From: Clostridia bacterium | Lineage (GTDB): Bacteria > Bacillota > Clostridia > Christensenellales > Aristaeellaceae | DNA: 64,000 nucleotides | Direction of reading: 5' to 3' | NCBI GenBank assembly: GCA_017396845.1 | Contig: JAFQKQ010000028.1 | Location: 1-64,000 of the forward strand | Shown: one piece after another, positions 52,511-61,233 of the stretch | Layout of the letters: every line of letters begins with the position of its first letter | Position numbering within the stretch: the first letter of the stretch is position 1 | Position numbers and translations under genes: made by a program | The notes under the pieces: model-generated | Seen by the model: the letters and a program-made list of their open reading frames with translations, nothing else | The model's database searches: none | Told to the model about the DNA's origin: nothing

Positions 52511-55500
52511 ATGAATAAGCGAGCGTTGATTTTGACGGTTCTGCTGGCAGGTTTGCTGCTTATCTGTTCGTTTTCCGCGTATGCGGCGGAAACGCTTGCC
52601 GGCGGCAAATACGGAGATGATTTTACCTGGAAGCTGGATTCTGACGGCGTTCTCACCATCGGCGGACAGGGCGATCTGTATGATGATATGGATTGGTCCG
52701 ACGTATTTTGGGAGGCGGATGTCTATTGTGATATGGTTGAGGCGATTGTGCTTCAGAACGGAATTACCGGAATCGGCAGTGGATCGTTATACGACTTTTA
52801 TTATGCTGAGCGGATATCCATTCCGCCCTCTGTTACCCGTATCAGCGATGAACTTGATGATATGGACGTATATATTACCGATCTTGCCGCTTGGTGCCGA
52901 ATCGATTTTCTCAATGAAAACGGCTACGGTTCCGAGAGCAACCTGTATTTGAACGGCGTTTCCGCAAAAGATCTTACGATTCCCTCCGGCATTACCCGAA
53001 TCAACAGCCGTGCCTTTTACGGCTTTGATAACATCGAAACCGTTGTTATTCCTGCGTCCGTAACCGAGATTGGGGATTTCGCGTTTGCCGATTGCGAGGG
53101 GCTCAAAAATGTACGTTTTTCAGAGGGCCTTAAGGTCATTGGCTATTGGGCGTTTTATGAGAGTACGCTTACGGAAATTACGATTCCCGCAAGCGTAGAG
53201 AGCATGGACGATTCGTTTTATGAATGCGGCAGCCTCAGAACGGTTACGTTTGCCGATGGCATAAAGAATATTCCCGCTTTCGGCATATACGCATGTTCGC
53301 TTACCGACGTATACATTCCTTCCTCCGTTACCTGCATAGGGGATGAAGCGTTTAAATCCGATATGTGCATAAACATTCATGTGGATTCCGTGTCCGATTG
53401 GCTGAAGATTACGCTTGATTTCGGCGAAATCGGACGAGTGAATTACTATTCCTCTGAGCCGTTATATACGCTGTACGCGGACGGCAGGCAGATTACCGCG
53501 CTTGTCATACCCGATGGTACGGAAAAAATCGGGAATTTTGCGTTTGCAGGCTTTGGCGGATTTACAAGCGTTACAATTCCCGAGTCCGTAAAGCAGATCG
53601 GAGCGTATGCGTTTACGGAAGTGAAGGGGGTTTCTTCGATTGTCATCCCCAAATACACCACCGAAATCGGCGCCTATGCGTTCGAGAATATGAAGGATTT
53701 GAAAAGCGTCAGCATGACGGGCGCTCTGCGCGTTGTCGGCGAATACGCTTTTTACGGGTGCGAGTCGCTTACCGAGGTTGTATTCCCCGAAAACGTAACG
53801 GAGATTGGACACGATGCGCTTGGATATTGCTCTCAGCTTAAAAAAGTCGTTCTTCCGGAAGGCATAAAGAGCATTGAAGACGGAATGTTTGCCGGATGCC
53901 GGTCGCTTACGAGCATTCCGATTCCGGACAGTGTTTCCGCTATCGGAGAAGCAGCTTTCTACGGCTGCGCAGGACTTGCTCAGATTGATCTTCCCCAAGG
54001 CCTTACAAAGATCCAGCGCAATACATTTTATGATTGCAGCCGGCTTTCTGCGGTTGTGCTTCCTAACGGAATAGACGTTGTGGGAGAAGAGGCGTTTTCC
54101 GGGTGTACGTCGCTTGCATCCGCTGCCTTAAGCGAAGATCTCGGATATATCGGAACGAAAGCGTTTTTTGGATGCACGTCGCTTTCGTCGATTGAAATCC
54201 CGGAAAAGGTGTATAGAATTGCGGATCAGGCGTTTTCCGGGTGCGCCTCGCTTACCTCTGTCACCTTCCTCGGCGCCGCGCCCGATATTGCGGAGAACGC
54301 TTTTGATGACGTTTCGGCTTCGGCAAAGTATTCAGGCAACAGCGCCTCATGGACGAGCAATAAGCGGATAAACTACGGCGGAAGTCTTTCGTGGTCCTCC
54401 TTCAGCGGATCAAGCGCGCAGATTGTTCAGATTCAGGGTACTTGCGGCGACGGGGTTAACTGGTTGCTTAACGGCAGCGAGCTCGTGATTTCGGGAACCG
54501 GTTATATGGACAATTACGACTACCGGATAAGACGGATCTCTGATTTTGAAATCGATTCGGAATTTTGGGAGTGGGAAATCACGCCCTATTACGCGCCTGC
54601 ATGGAGCGAATACAAAGAAAGTATTACGTCGGTTCGCATAGAAGGAAAGGTACTAAACATCGGCAATTATGCGTTCTGCGAGCTTGAAAACCTTTCGAAG
54701 ATCACTCTTTGCGGAAGCATTCAGTCCATCGGCAATTATGCGTTTTTCCAATGTGACAAATTAACGGGCGTTGCGCTGACCGGTGGTCTTCAGTCGATCA
54801 GAGATTATGCGTTTTACGGATGCTCGTCCCTTTCGTCTGTCGATCTGCCGTCCACTGTTACAGAAATCGGTTACGCCTGTTTTTCGCAGTGCGACAGCAT
54901 CACAAGCTTCCAATGGCCGGACAATATTAAAGAAATTTCCCGGTCTGTGTTTGAATACTGCGACAGCCTTAAGACGGTTTCAATTCCCAATGGCGTAACC
55001 CTGGTCGGAAGCAATGCGTTTTATGGCTGCAAGAGTCTTACATCGATAACGTTTCCCGACAGTGTAGAAAGGATGGAATTCGGTGTAATAACGGATTGTC
55101 CAAGCCTTACATATGTAAACCTGGGCAAGGGACTTAAGTATATGGACGGATGCTTTAACGGATGTACTTCTCTTAAGGAGGTTACGTTTCCGAAGTCGCT
55201 GACAGAGATGGACAATTCTTTCTTTATGAACTGTTCCGGCGTCAGTCTGCACTTTATGGGCGATCTTCCATATTTAACGCCTTATTTTTCGCTTGATTCA
55301 GTCGATATGGATATCTATTATCCCGCCGGTAATTCCACATGGAATACCGTCATCCGTTCCGGCTCGTTCAGAGGCGGAACGGCGACCTGGCATCCGAGCG
55401 TGTATGACAAAACGAGCTTATCCGACTGCAAAATTACGCTTTCGGCAAATACCTTCACATACGACGGACAGGAGAAAAAGCCTTCCGTTACCGTGAGGTA

Positions 55501-57781
55501 TTCGGGACAGCTCATAAGCGAGGGCACGGGCTACGAGCTGAAATATGAGAACAACCAAAATGCCGGAACAGCGGCGGCGGTTCTTACGGGCGTCGGATTG
55601 TACGAAGGCGAAGTTCGCATGGAATTCACGATATCGCCTGCAAAGTCCGAAATCGCATTCCGGGATGCGGCGGTTACGAAGAAACCGGGCGATGCCTCGT
55701 TTATCAATCCCGTCAGCGCAACAGGCGACGGAAATATTACATATGCCTCCAACAACGCTGCGGTAGCCGTCGCCGACGCGTCTTCGGGACGTATTGCCAT
55801 CCTTAGGGCAGGTTCGGCTGTGATTACGGCGACCCTTTCGCCCGGCACGAACTATCTGGGCGCAAACGCAAGCTTTACCCTTACGGTGGAAGAAGGAGAG
55901 CCTTCCAAGCTGCTTTCCGTGTCTGATCTCAGCTACAGCTTCGGAAACACCAAATCTGCTTTCGGATACTCGGGCTCGTACCGCATTCCGATGGAACGGT
56001 ACCTGCAGTTCTTTACAAGTACGGAAGCGAAGGTGTTGTATAATACTGCCGGCACGTGGAACGGCAGCTGCTACGGCATGGCTGCGTCTTCCAGCATGTT
56101 CAACACAGAGGGAAGCGGCCTTGCACTTAGGGAGTTCGGCAAGGATCATATCGGCAAGCTCAGCACCGGCACGTACAGCAGCGTTCATGACATGGACGTA
56201 AAGGAAATGATTGAAACGGTATTTGTGTCTCAGTATGCGGATTCCGTGCAGAACTGCTATCGCAGGAGTACGAATCTGAATGATCTTTGCGAAGAGGTCG
56301 AGAAGGCGGAGACTACGGGAAGGGCTGTAATACTCGGCATTTTCAGAAATTCGGCCGGACATGCTTTGCTGGCATATAAAATCGACAAGATCAACAGCCG
56401 AACCTCTCGCATGTATGTGTACGATTGCAACTTCCCCAACGAAAACCTGTATGTAACGCTGTATACCGACAATGCCGGAAATTATACGGGATGGTACTAT
56501 AACTTAAATAAATCCCAAAACTGGGGGTCGGATTACAGTAACTGCAAAATAACATATATACCGTATTCCGTATATCAAAGCGTATGGGAAGGCCGTTCCG
56601 GAAACTCCGGCAAGAAAAACTTCCTGGCCATCAATTCCGATAATTTCGAGATCAGGGATTACAGCGGCGCGGTGCTTGCAACGATGTCGGACGGAAGCTT
56701 CAAGAGCACCACCTCCTCGATCTACGAATTTAAAGCGCTTGAAGCAAACAGAAACAGCGAAACGCTGATCTATATGCCCACGGACGTATATGAAATCGTC
56801 AATTACGACGAAGGTACGCTCTCGGCGGACATGGTAAACAAGTATCAGTCCGCATCCGTATCGACCGATGCGTCTTCCGTAGTGTTCGCCGTCGTCGACG
56901 AGGACGAATGCAATATGGTATATGTGAACGCCGGAGAGAATGAAACCTACAGCGTTGAGATGACGAGCGAATTGTCCAGCGCCGATGGTATGGAAAGCCT
57001 GAAGCTCTCGGGCTTTGGCGGTCAGGATACGGTTGTGTTCGGCCTGCAGAGCGGAAGCTTCTATATGTCCAACTGCACAGGCGTAAGCCTTTGGGTAAAC
57101 GGCAAGATGCTGGCGAGCTCCGAGTCGGAATTCCAGCGCAATATCGACGCGTACGATATCGAGCTTGAATATGAAGCATGCGGCTACGACGGCGGCAGGA
57201 AGGAGCCGGAGGTAACGGTATCCCTGAACGGCTTTACGCTGGAACGGAATGTGGACTTCGTCGTCAACTACATGGACAACACCGAAATCGGTACGGCGAG
57301 CGTTGTCATTTACGGCATCGGCGCGTATTCCGGAAACGCGTTCAGATACTTTGAGATAATGGATGCTTCTTCGGATGCATGCGCAAACGGACATTACTGG
57401 AACAGAGGCGAGTATGCGCAGGATTCGCTTTATGGTATTGACGGCGTAATGACCTATACCTGCATGGTCTGCGGAGAAGTGAAGACGGAAAAGATTTACG
57501 GATATGAATACAATCTGATCGATTTTGCGGATGAATACGTAACGATATCGTTTAAGAACAATACGGAGGATCCGGTGAGCGGAAAGCTCTGCATCGTGGT
57601 ATACGACGCTAAGGGCGAAATTGCGGCCTTCGGCATTAAAAATGTTGCGTTTGCCGCAGGCGATACCGGAAGGTTTGATGTGGACGTTTTCGGCGATAAG
57701 CCCGGCGCGAAGGTGAAGGCGTTTATACTGGATGAAATCAGCTATGCGCCGATCGGAGAAGCCTGGACGTGCGTACGCTGA
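52511..57781 (+). CDS. Giant secreted LRR protein with putative cysteine peptidase domain, copy 2
   Basis: A 1756-residue paralogue of the preceding gene with the same domain order: signal peptide (ILTVLLAGLLLICSFSAYA), LRR_5 blocks, the GTCGDGVNWLLNGSELVISG module at about 643, MBG-like and Ig-like domains, then Cys1187 in WNGSCYGMA, His1284 in AGHALLAYK and Asp1305 in YVYDCNFP. The Cys-His and His-Asp distances (97 and 21 residues) equal those of copy 1, although the sequences between differ. The C-terminal CANGHYWNRGEY ... CMVCG motif is also kept. AGGAGG precedes the ATG. The LRR parts differ more than the C-terminal halves, as expected if the repeats vary under selection. Confidence 0.82.
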   Translation: MNKRALILTVLLAGLLLICSFSAYAAETLAGGKYGDDFTWKLDSDGVLTIGGQGDLYDDMDWSDVFWEADVYCDMVEAIVLQNGITGIGSGSLYDFYYAERISIPPSVTRISDELDDMDVYITDLAAWCRIDFLNENGYGSESNLYLNGVSAKDLTIPSGITRINSRAFYGFDNIETVVIPASVTEIGDFAFADCEGLKNVRFSEGLKVIGYWAFYESTLTEITIPASVESMDDSFYECGSLRTVTFADGIKNIPAFGIYACSLTDVYIPSSVTCIGDEAFKSDMCINIHVDSVSDWLKITLDFGEIGRVNYYSSEPLYTLYADGRQITALVIPDGTEKIGNFAFAGFGGFTSVTIPESVKQIGAYAFTEVKGVSSIVIPKYTTEIGAYAFENMKDLKSVSMTGALRVVGEYAFYGCESLTEVVFPENVTEIGHDALGYCSQLKKVVLPEGIKSIEDGMFAGCRSLTSIPIPDSVSAIGEAAFYGCAGLAQIDLPQGLTKIQRNTFYDCSRLSAVVLPNGIDVVGEEAFSGCTSLASAALSEDLGYIGTKAFFGCTSLSSIEIPEKVYRIADQAFSGCASLTSVTFLGAAPDIAENAFDDVSASAKYSGNSASWTSNKRINYGGSLSWSSFSGSSAQIVQIQGTCGDGVNWLLNGSELVISGTGYMDNYDYRIRRISDFEIDSEFWEWEITPYYAPAWSEYKESITSVRIEGKVLNIGNYAFCELENLSKITLCGSIQSIGNYAFFQCDKLTGVALTGGLQSIRDYAFYGCSSLSSVDLPSTVTEIGYACFSQCDSITSFQWPDNIKEISRSVFEYCDSLKTVSIPNGVTLVGSNAFYGCKSLTSITFPDSVERMEFGVITDCPSLTYVNLGKGLKYMDGCFNGCTSLKEVTFPKSLTEMDNSFFMNCSGVSLHFMGDLPYLTPYFSLDSVDMDIYYPAGNSTWNTVIRSGSFRGGTATWHPSVYDKTSLSDCKITLSANTFTYDGQEKKPSVTVRYSGQLISEGTGYELKYENNQNAGTAAAVLTGVGLYEGEVRMEFTISPAKSEIAFRDAAVTKKPGDASFINPVSATGDGNITYASNNAAVAVADASSGRIAILRAGSAVITATLSPGTNYLGANASFTLTVEEGEPSKLLSVSDLSYSFGNTKSAFGYSGSYRIPMERYLQFFTSTEAKVLYNTAGTWNGSCYGMAASSSMFNTEGSGLALREFGKDHIGKLSTGTYSSVHDMDVKEMIETVFVSQYADSVQNCYRRSTNLNDLCEEVEKAETTGRAVILGIFRNSAGHALLAYKIDKINSRTSRMYVYDCNFPNENLYVTLYTDNAGNYTGWYYNLNKSQNWGSDYSNCKITYIPYSVYQSVWEGRSGNSGKKNFLAINSDNFEIRDYSGAVLATMSDGSFKSTTSSIYEFKALEANRNSETLIYMPTDVYEIVNYDEGTLSADMVNKYQSASVSTDASSVVFAVVDEDECNMVYVNAGENETYSVEMTSELSSADGMESLKLSGFGGQDTVVFGLQSGSFYMSNCTGVSLWVNGKMLASSESEFQRNIDAYDIELEYEACGYDGGRKEPEVTVSLNGFTLERNVDFVVNYMDNTEIGTASVVIYGIGAYSGNAFRYFEIMDASSDACANGHYWNRGEYAQDSLYGIDGVMTYTCMVCGEVKTEKIYGYEYNLIDFADEYVTISFKNNTEDPVSGKLCIVVYDAKGEIAAFGIKNVAFAAGDTGRFDVDVFGDKPGAKVKAFILDEISYAPIGEAWTCVR

Positions 57782-57875
57782 CGGCAGAGTAAAAAAAGGG
57801 CGTCAATAGGCTTGAAAATCAACAAATTCTTCTTTTGTTCGATTTTTCATTTTGCGGCGGCCTGTTATCGGGAGG

Positions 57876-57913
57876 AAGCGGCGAGGGGGAAAAAGCCCTT
57901 TCGCCGCTTTTTT
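57876..57913 (+). terminator. Terminator after the LRR surface-protein group
   Basis: AAGCGGCGA (57876-57884) pairs with TCGCCGCTT (57901-57909), with an inner GGG/CCC extension, followed by TTTTTTA. Confidence 0.85.
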
Positions 57914-57918
57914 ACCCG

Positions 57919-57947
57919 TTGCGAATTGTATAGATAGATGGTATAAT
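57919..57947 (+). promoter_or_regulatory. Promoter of the exonuclease III gene
   Basis: TTGCGA (57919-57924), a 17-base spacer and TATAAT (57942-57947), 30 bases before the ATG at 57978. Confidence 0.7.
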
Positions 57948-57977
57948 GTTAAAAACGGAAGAAATGGCGGAGGATAC

Positions 57978-58733
57978 ATGAGACTGGTTTCTTGGAATGT
58001 AAACGGGCTTCGCGCCTGTGCGGGCAAAGGATTTATGGAGAGCATGCTTTCGCTGGATGCGGATGCGATCTGCCTTCAGGAGATCAAGCTGCAAAAGCAT
58101 CAGTTTACCTTTGATATGGAAGGCTACGAGGTGTTTTTAAACCCGGCAAAGCGGGCTGGCTATTCCGGCACCGCGATTTATACGCGCGTAAAGCCGATCA
58201 GCGTAGCTTACGGTATCGGAATCGAGGAGCATGATCAGGAGGGGCGCGTAATCACGGCGGAATTCGAGAAATTTTATCTCGTCTGCTGCTATACGCCCAA
58301 TTCTCAGGACGGTCTCAGAAGGCTGGATTACCGAATGACGTGGGAAGATGCGTTCCACGCGTATCTGAAGGCGCTTGAAGAGAAAAAATGCGTGATTCTG
58401 TGCGGCGACCTGAATGTGGCGCATAAAGAAATCGATCTTAAAAATCCCAAGACCAATCATATGAATCCGGGCTTTACCGATAAGGAGAGGGAGAAGCTGA
58501 CAAGCCTCCTAAACGACGGGTTTATCGACACGTTCCGGCATTTTTACCCGGACGCGGCGGGGCAGTACAGCTGGTGGAGCTATATCGGCGGCGCGAGGGC
58601 GAGAAATGCGGGATGGAGAATCGACTATTTCCTGGCGAGCGATGCGCTTAAGGATGCGCTTAAGGATGCGAAGATTCATCAGTCGATCATGGGCTCGGAT
58701 CATTGCCCGGTGTCCTTGGAATTAAACCTGTAA
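57978..58733 (+). CDS. xth: Exodeoxyribonuclease III
   Basis: A 251-residue AP endonuclease/3'-exonuclease (EEP superfamily) for base-excision repair. Catalytic marks are LVSWNVNGLRA, the Glu of ICLQEIKLQ, SGTAIYTRVKPI, the CGDLNVAHKEIDL strand with Asp and Asn, RIDYFLAS and the final GSDHCPVSLEL with the His. The ATG at 57978 is chosen because GGAGGA sits just before it and the protein core starts at once. An in-frame start at 57852 lies inside the upstream terminator. Confidence 0.96.
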   Translation: MRLVSWNVNGLRACAGKGFMESMLSLDADAICLQEIKLQKHQFTFDMEGYEVFLNPAKRAGYSGTAIYTRVKPISVAYGIGIEEHDQEGRVITAEFEKFYLVCCYTPNSQDGLRRLDYRMTWEDAFHAYLKALEEKKCVILCGDLNVAHKEIDLKNPKTNHMNPGFTDKEREKLTSLLNDGFIDTFRHFYPDAAGQYSWWSYIGGARARNAGWRIDYFLASDALKDALKDAKIHQSIMGSDHCPVSLELNL

Positions 58734-58777
58734 ATCGGGTTTTCAAGCGGCGTTTTGCTGCTTTTGGAGAGATGCGC

Positions 58778-58816
58778 TTGTAAAGGGCGCATGGTGCGTT
58801 TACAATGATAATCATT
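58778..58816 (+). promoter_or_regulatory. Promoter and Fur-like palindrome of the XpaC-TelA operon
   Basis: TTGTAA (58778-58783), a 17-base spacer and TACAAT (58801-58806). The perfect palindrome AATGATAATCATT (58804-58816) overlaps the -10 and start point. It equals the central 13 bases of the classical 19-bp Fur box (GATAATGATAATCATTATC), and the outer arms are not conserved. A Fur-family repressor bound here would block transcription. Confidence 0.6.
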
Positions 58817-58859
58817 CGGGGAGGGATGCGTCATAAACGATAATAAAAACAAACGGATT

Positions 58860-59519
58860 GTGGTGATTAAAAGCGCAATTCCCATCTATGCCGCGGCGTT
58901 TACGTTTCTGATGTGGGGATTGATATCGCCTATATACCGGTTAAGCTCGATACTTCTTGCCTGCGCCTCGTCAATCGCCGTATACCTGATTGCGGGCAGG
59001 GTTTTTCCCGGAAGAAAGGTTGAGGAGGAAGTACATACACTGACCGGCGACGAGGAGATCGACAAGCAGATCAGCGAAGGCCGCGAAACCATTGCCAGGT
59101 TCCGCGAAGCCGCGCTTGTGATGGGCGATGAGCGCGTGAAGGCTTCGCTCGGCAGGATATCCAATGCGGGCGAGGCGATCATCAACGAGGCCGTGAGAGA
59201 CGCAGGCGACAGGCAGAGCGTGTATACGTTCTTCAGCTACTATCTGCCGACGGTGGAAAAGCTTTTGAGCCATTACTGCACATTCGCCGGCGGCGGCGAC
59301 AATGTGAAGGAAGGCCGCGCGCGCATTGAGGACAGCCTTGATATGGTTGCGGAGGCGTTTGAAAAGCAGCTGGACAAGCTGTATCGAAACGAGGCGATGG
59401 ACGTGAAGACCGATATCGCCGTAATGGAAGCAATGCTCCGTTCCGAAGGGCTGAAAGCGGATCGGCAGGAAGATAACAAGCAGGTACAAACAGCGGGAAA
59501 GGGTGGAAATAATGTCTGA
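58860..59519 (+). CDS. XpaC-family protein (5-bromo-4-chloroindolyl phosphate hydrolysis family)
   Basis: A 219-residue protein with two N-terminal membrane helices (about 5-22 and 28-47: IPIYAAAFTFLMWGLI and LSSILLACASSIAVYLIAG) and a long alpha-helical, charged cytosolic part. The XpaC name comes from a Bacillus screen and the function is unknown. It is nearly always followed by telA, as here (8-base overlap). The start is unclear: GTG 58860 has no ribosome binding site, while a strong GGGGAGGG (58818-58825) lies 7 bases before an in-frame ATA at 58833. That would add a basic N terminus (NDNKNKR). A five-codon frame MRHKR at 58826 overlaps this region. Confidence 0.82.
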   Translation: MVIKSAIPIYAAAFTFLMWGLISPIYRLSSILLACASSIAVYLIAGRVFPGRKVEEEVHTLTGDEEIDKQISEGRETIARFREAALVMGDERVKASLGRISNAGEAIINEAVRDAGDRQSVYTFFSYYLPTVEKLLSHYCTFAGGGDNVKEGRARIEDSLDMVAEAFEKQLDKLYRNEAMDVKTDIAVMEAMLRSEGLKADRQEDNKQVQTAGKGGNNV

Positions 59520-60642
59520 AAACAAAGCATACGTACAGGCGACGGCAATCGTACCGGAATTTGAGGAAGCGCTCAAGAATGTAAACATTGAAATCGACGA
59601 GAAGCGGGATGCGGATATGGTAAGCCGCGAACGCAAGGCGGTCTATGACGCCGTTCGCGATGTGGATAAGGTGGATATCCGGGAGACGACGGATATCTTT
59701 GCCTACGGCGCCTCCGTTCAGAGCGATCTTACAAAGTTTTCGGATCTGGCGCTTGAAAAGGTGCGCATGAAGGATCTGGGCGAGACCGGCGAAATGATCG
59801 GCGCGCTCGTCAATCAGCTCAAGGGATTTTCCGTAGAGGAAGAGGAAAAGAAGGGTCTTTTCGGGCTGTTCAGAAGGGCGGTAGACCGCGTTGCGACGCT
59901 CAAAAACCGCTATGACGAGGCTTCGGAGAGCGTGGATGATATTGTGAAGGTGCTTACCTCGCACAAGATTCAGCTGCTCAACGACATCATCCTGCTCGAT
60001 CAGCTCTACGCCGAAAATCTCGTATACTTCAAAACGCTTTCCGTATACATTGAGCTCGGCAAGAAAAAGCTCGAGGCATTCCGCGCGAAGGATGTAGAGG
60101 AAGCGCGCGCGCTGGCGGCGAGAACCTCTCTTCCGGAGGATGCGCAGGCGGCGAAGGATCTGGCGGACAAGGCCGACCGCTTCGAAAAGAAGCTGTTTGA
60201 TCTGGAGCTCACCCGCAACATCTCCATTCAGATGGCGCCCCAGATTCGCCTGATTCAGTCCTCCGACACCGTTATGGCGGAGAAGATTCAGTCTACCATC
60301 AACAATACCATCCCGCTCTGGAAGAGCCAGATGGTGATGGCGCTGGGCATCGAGCACAGTCAGCAGGCGATGGAGGCGCAGCGCGCCGTGACCGATCTTA
60401 CCAATGAGCTCTTGAGAAAGAACGCCGAAAAGCTCAGAATGGCGACCACAGGCACGGCCCGCGAGGCGGAGAGGGGCATTATCGACATCGAAACCCTCAC
60501 CTATACCAACCAGATGCTCATTCAGACGATGGACGAGGTATTAACCATCCAGCGCGAAGGACGCGAGAAGCGCCGCGCGGCCGAGGCGGAGCTCGTCAAT
60601 ATCGAAAACGAGCTCAAGCAGAAGCTGCTTGAGTACCGCTGA
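59512..60642 (+). CDS. telA: TelA-family toxic anion resistance protein
   Basis: A 376-residue, mostly alpha-helical cytosolic protein of the TelA family, named for tellurite resistance plasmids. It has the family stretches IRETTDIFAYGASVQSDLTKFSD, VRMKDLGETGEMIGALVNQLKGF, LIQSSDTVMAEKIQSTINNTIPLWKSQMVMALG and RGIIDIETLTYTNQMLIQTMDEVLTIQREG. It overlaps the end of the XpaC gene by 8 bases. How the proteins confer resistance is not known. Links to metal and envelope stress are reported for the family, which agrees with the Fur-like site upstream. Confidence 0.93.
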   Translation: MSENKAYVQATAIVPEFEEALKNVNIEIDEKRDADMVSRERKAVYDAVRDVDKVDIRETTDIFAYGASVQSDLTKFSDLALEKVRMKDLGETGEMIGALVNQLKGFSVEEEEKKGLFGLFRRAVDRVATLKNRYDEASESVDDIVKVLTSHKIQLLNDIILLDQLYAENLVYFKTLSVYIELGKKKLEAFRAKDVEEARALAARTSLPEDAQAAKDLADKADRFEKKLFDLELTRNISIQMAPQIRLIQSSDTVMAEKIQSTINNTIPLWKSQMVMALGIEHSQQAMEAQRAVTDLTNELLRKNAEKLRMATTGTAREAERGIIDIETLTYTNQMLIQTMDEVLTIQREGREKRRAAEAELVNIENELKQKLLEYR

Positions 60643-60663
60643 TCGCAGAGAAAGGGCAATACA

Positions 60664-61233
60664 ATGAAGGGACAATCAAAGAATTTTCTTGAAAACAGAA
60701 AGCTTGCGTTGATTGTGCTTGTGCTTTTATGCGTATTTTCGATTTTCGTAATGGGTCCAACGAAGCTGAAGAACCTGAGAAATGAAGCGCTTCAGGTGTT
60801 TCGAAGCGGCACGCACGACGGATACACGCTTTCTGTGTACACGGATGTGAGAGGCGCGGGGGAGAACGCCAATCGGCTTGCAAGCGCGGCAGAGGCGGCG
60901 CTTGGCGAGAATGACGAGCAGATACTGACGCTGAAGGCGCTTTCCGAGGAGATTCTTTCAAGCGATGATCCTGAAACGATGCTGACCGCGTTTTCCGCGC
61001 TTGCGCGTACGGCGGATTCCGTGTACATCCGCCTTTCGGATGCAAACGCCTCCGAAAACGCGATGGAGCAGGCGAGACAGGCGAGCGCCAACATACTGAG
61101 CGCTTCCAATACCATCGAAAAGGACGAATACTTTGCGCTTGCTCAGAATTTCAACGAGAGAAGAAGCGGTTTTCCCGCGTCTCTGCTCGCATGGCTTTCC
61201 GGCGCGGACGCACTCTATACGGGAGGGAAATAA
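60664..61233 (+). CDS. LemA-like membrane protein
   Basis: A 189-residue protein with one N-terminal membrane helix (LALIVLVLLCVFSIFVMG) and an outside, helical, Ala/Glu-rich domain (AGENANRLASAAEAALGEND, ARQASANILSASNTIEKDEYFALAQNFNERRSGFPASLLAWL). The end, with NFNERRSGFPASLLAWLSG, resembles the LemA signature YN..RN.FP.N..A. LemA genes typically precede TPM-domain genes, as here, with no gap before the next start. Divergent from standard LemA, so the family call is moderate. Confidence 0.7.
   Translation: MKGQSKNFLENRKLALIVLVLLCVFSIFVMGPTKLKNLRNEALQVFRSGTHDGYTLSVYTDVRGAGENANRLASAAEAALGENDEQILTLKALSEEILSSDDPETMLTAFSALARTADSVYIRLSDANASENAMEQARQASANILSASNTIEKDEYFALAQNFNERRSGFPASLLAWLSGADALYTGGK

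Noticed and set aside
47600..57700. CRISPR-like or tandem DNA repeats
   Set aside because: The periodicity is from leucine-rich protein repeats of about 23 residues with diverged DNA, not from identical repeats with spacers.
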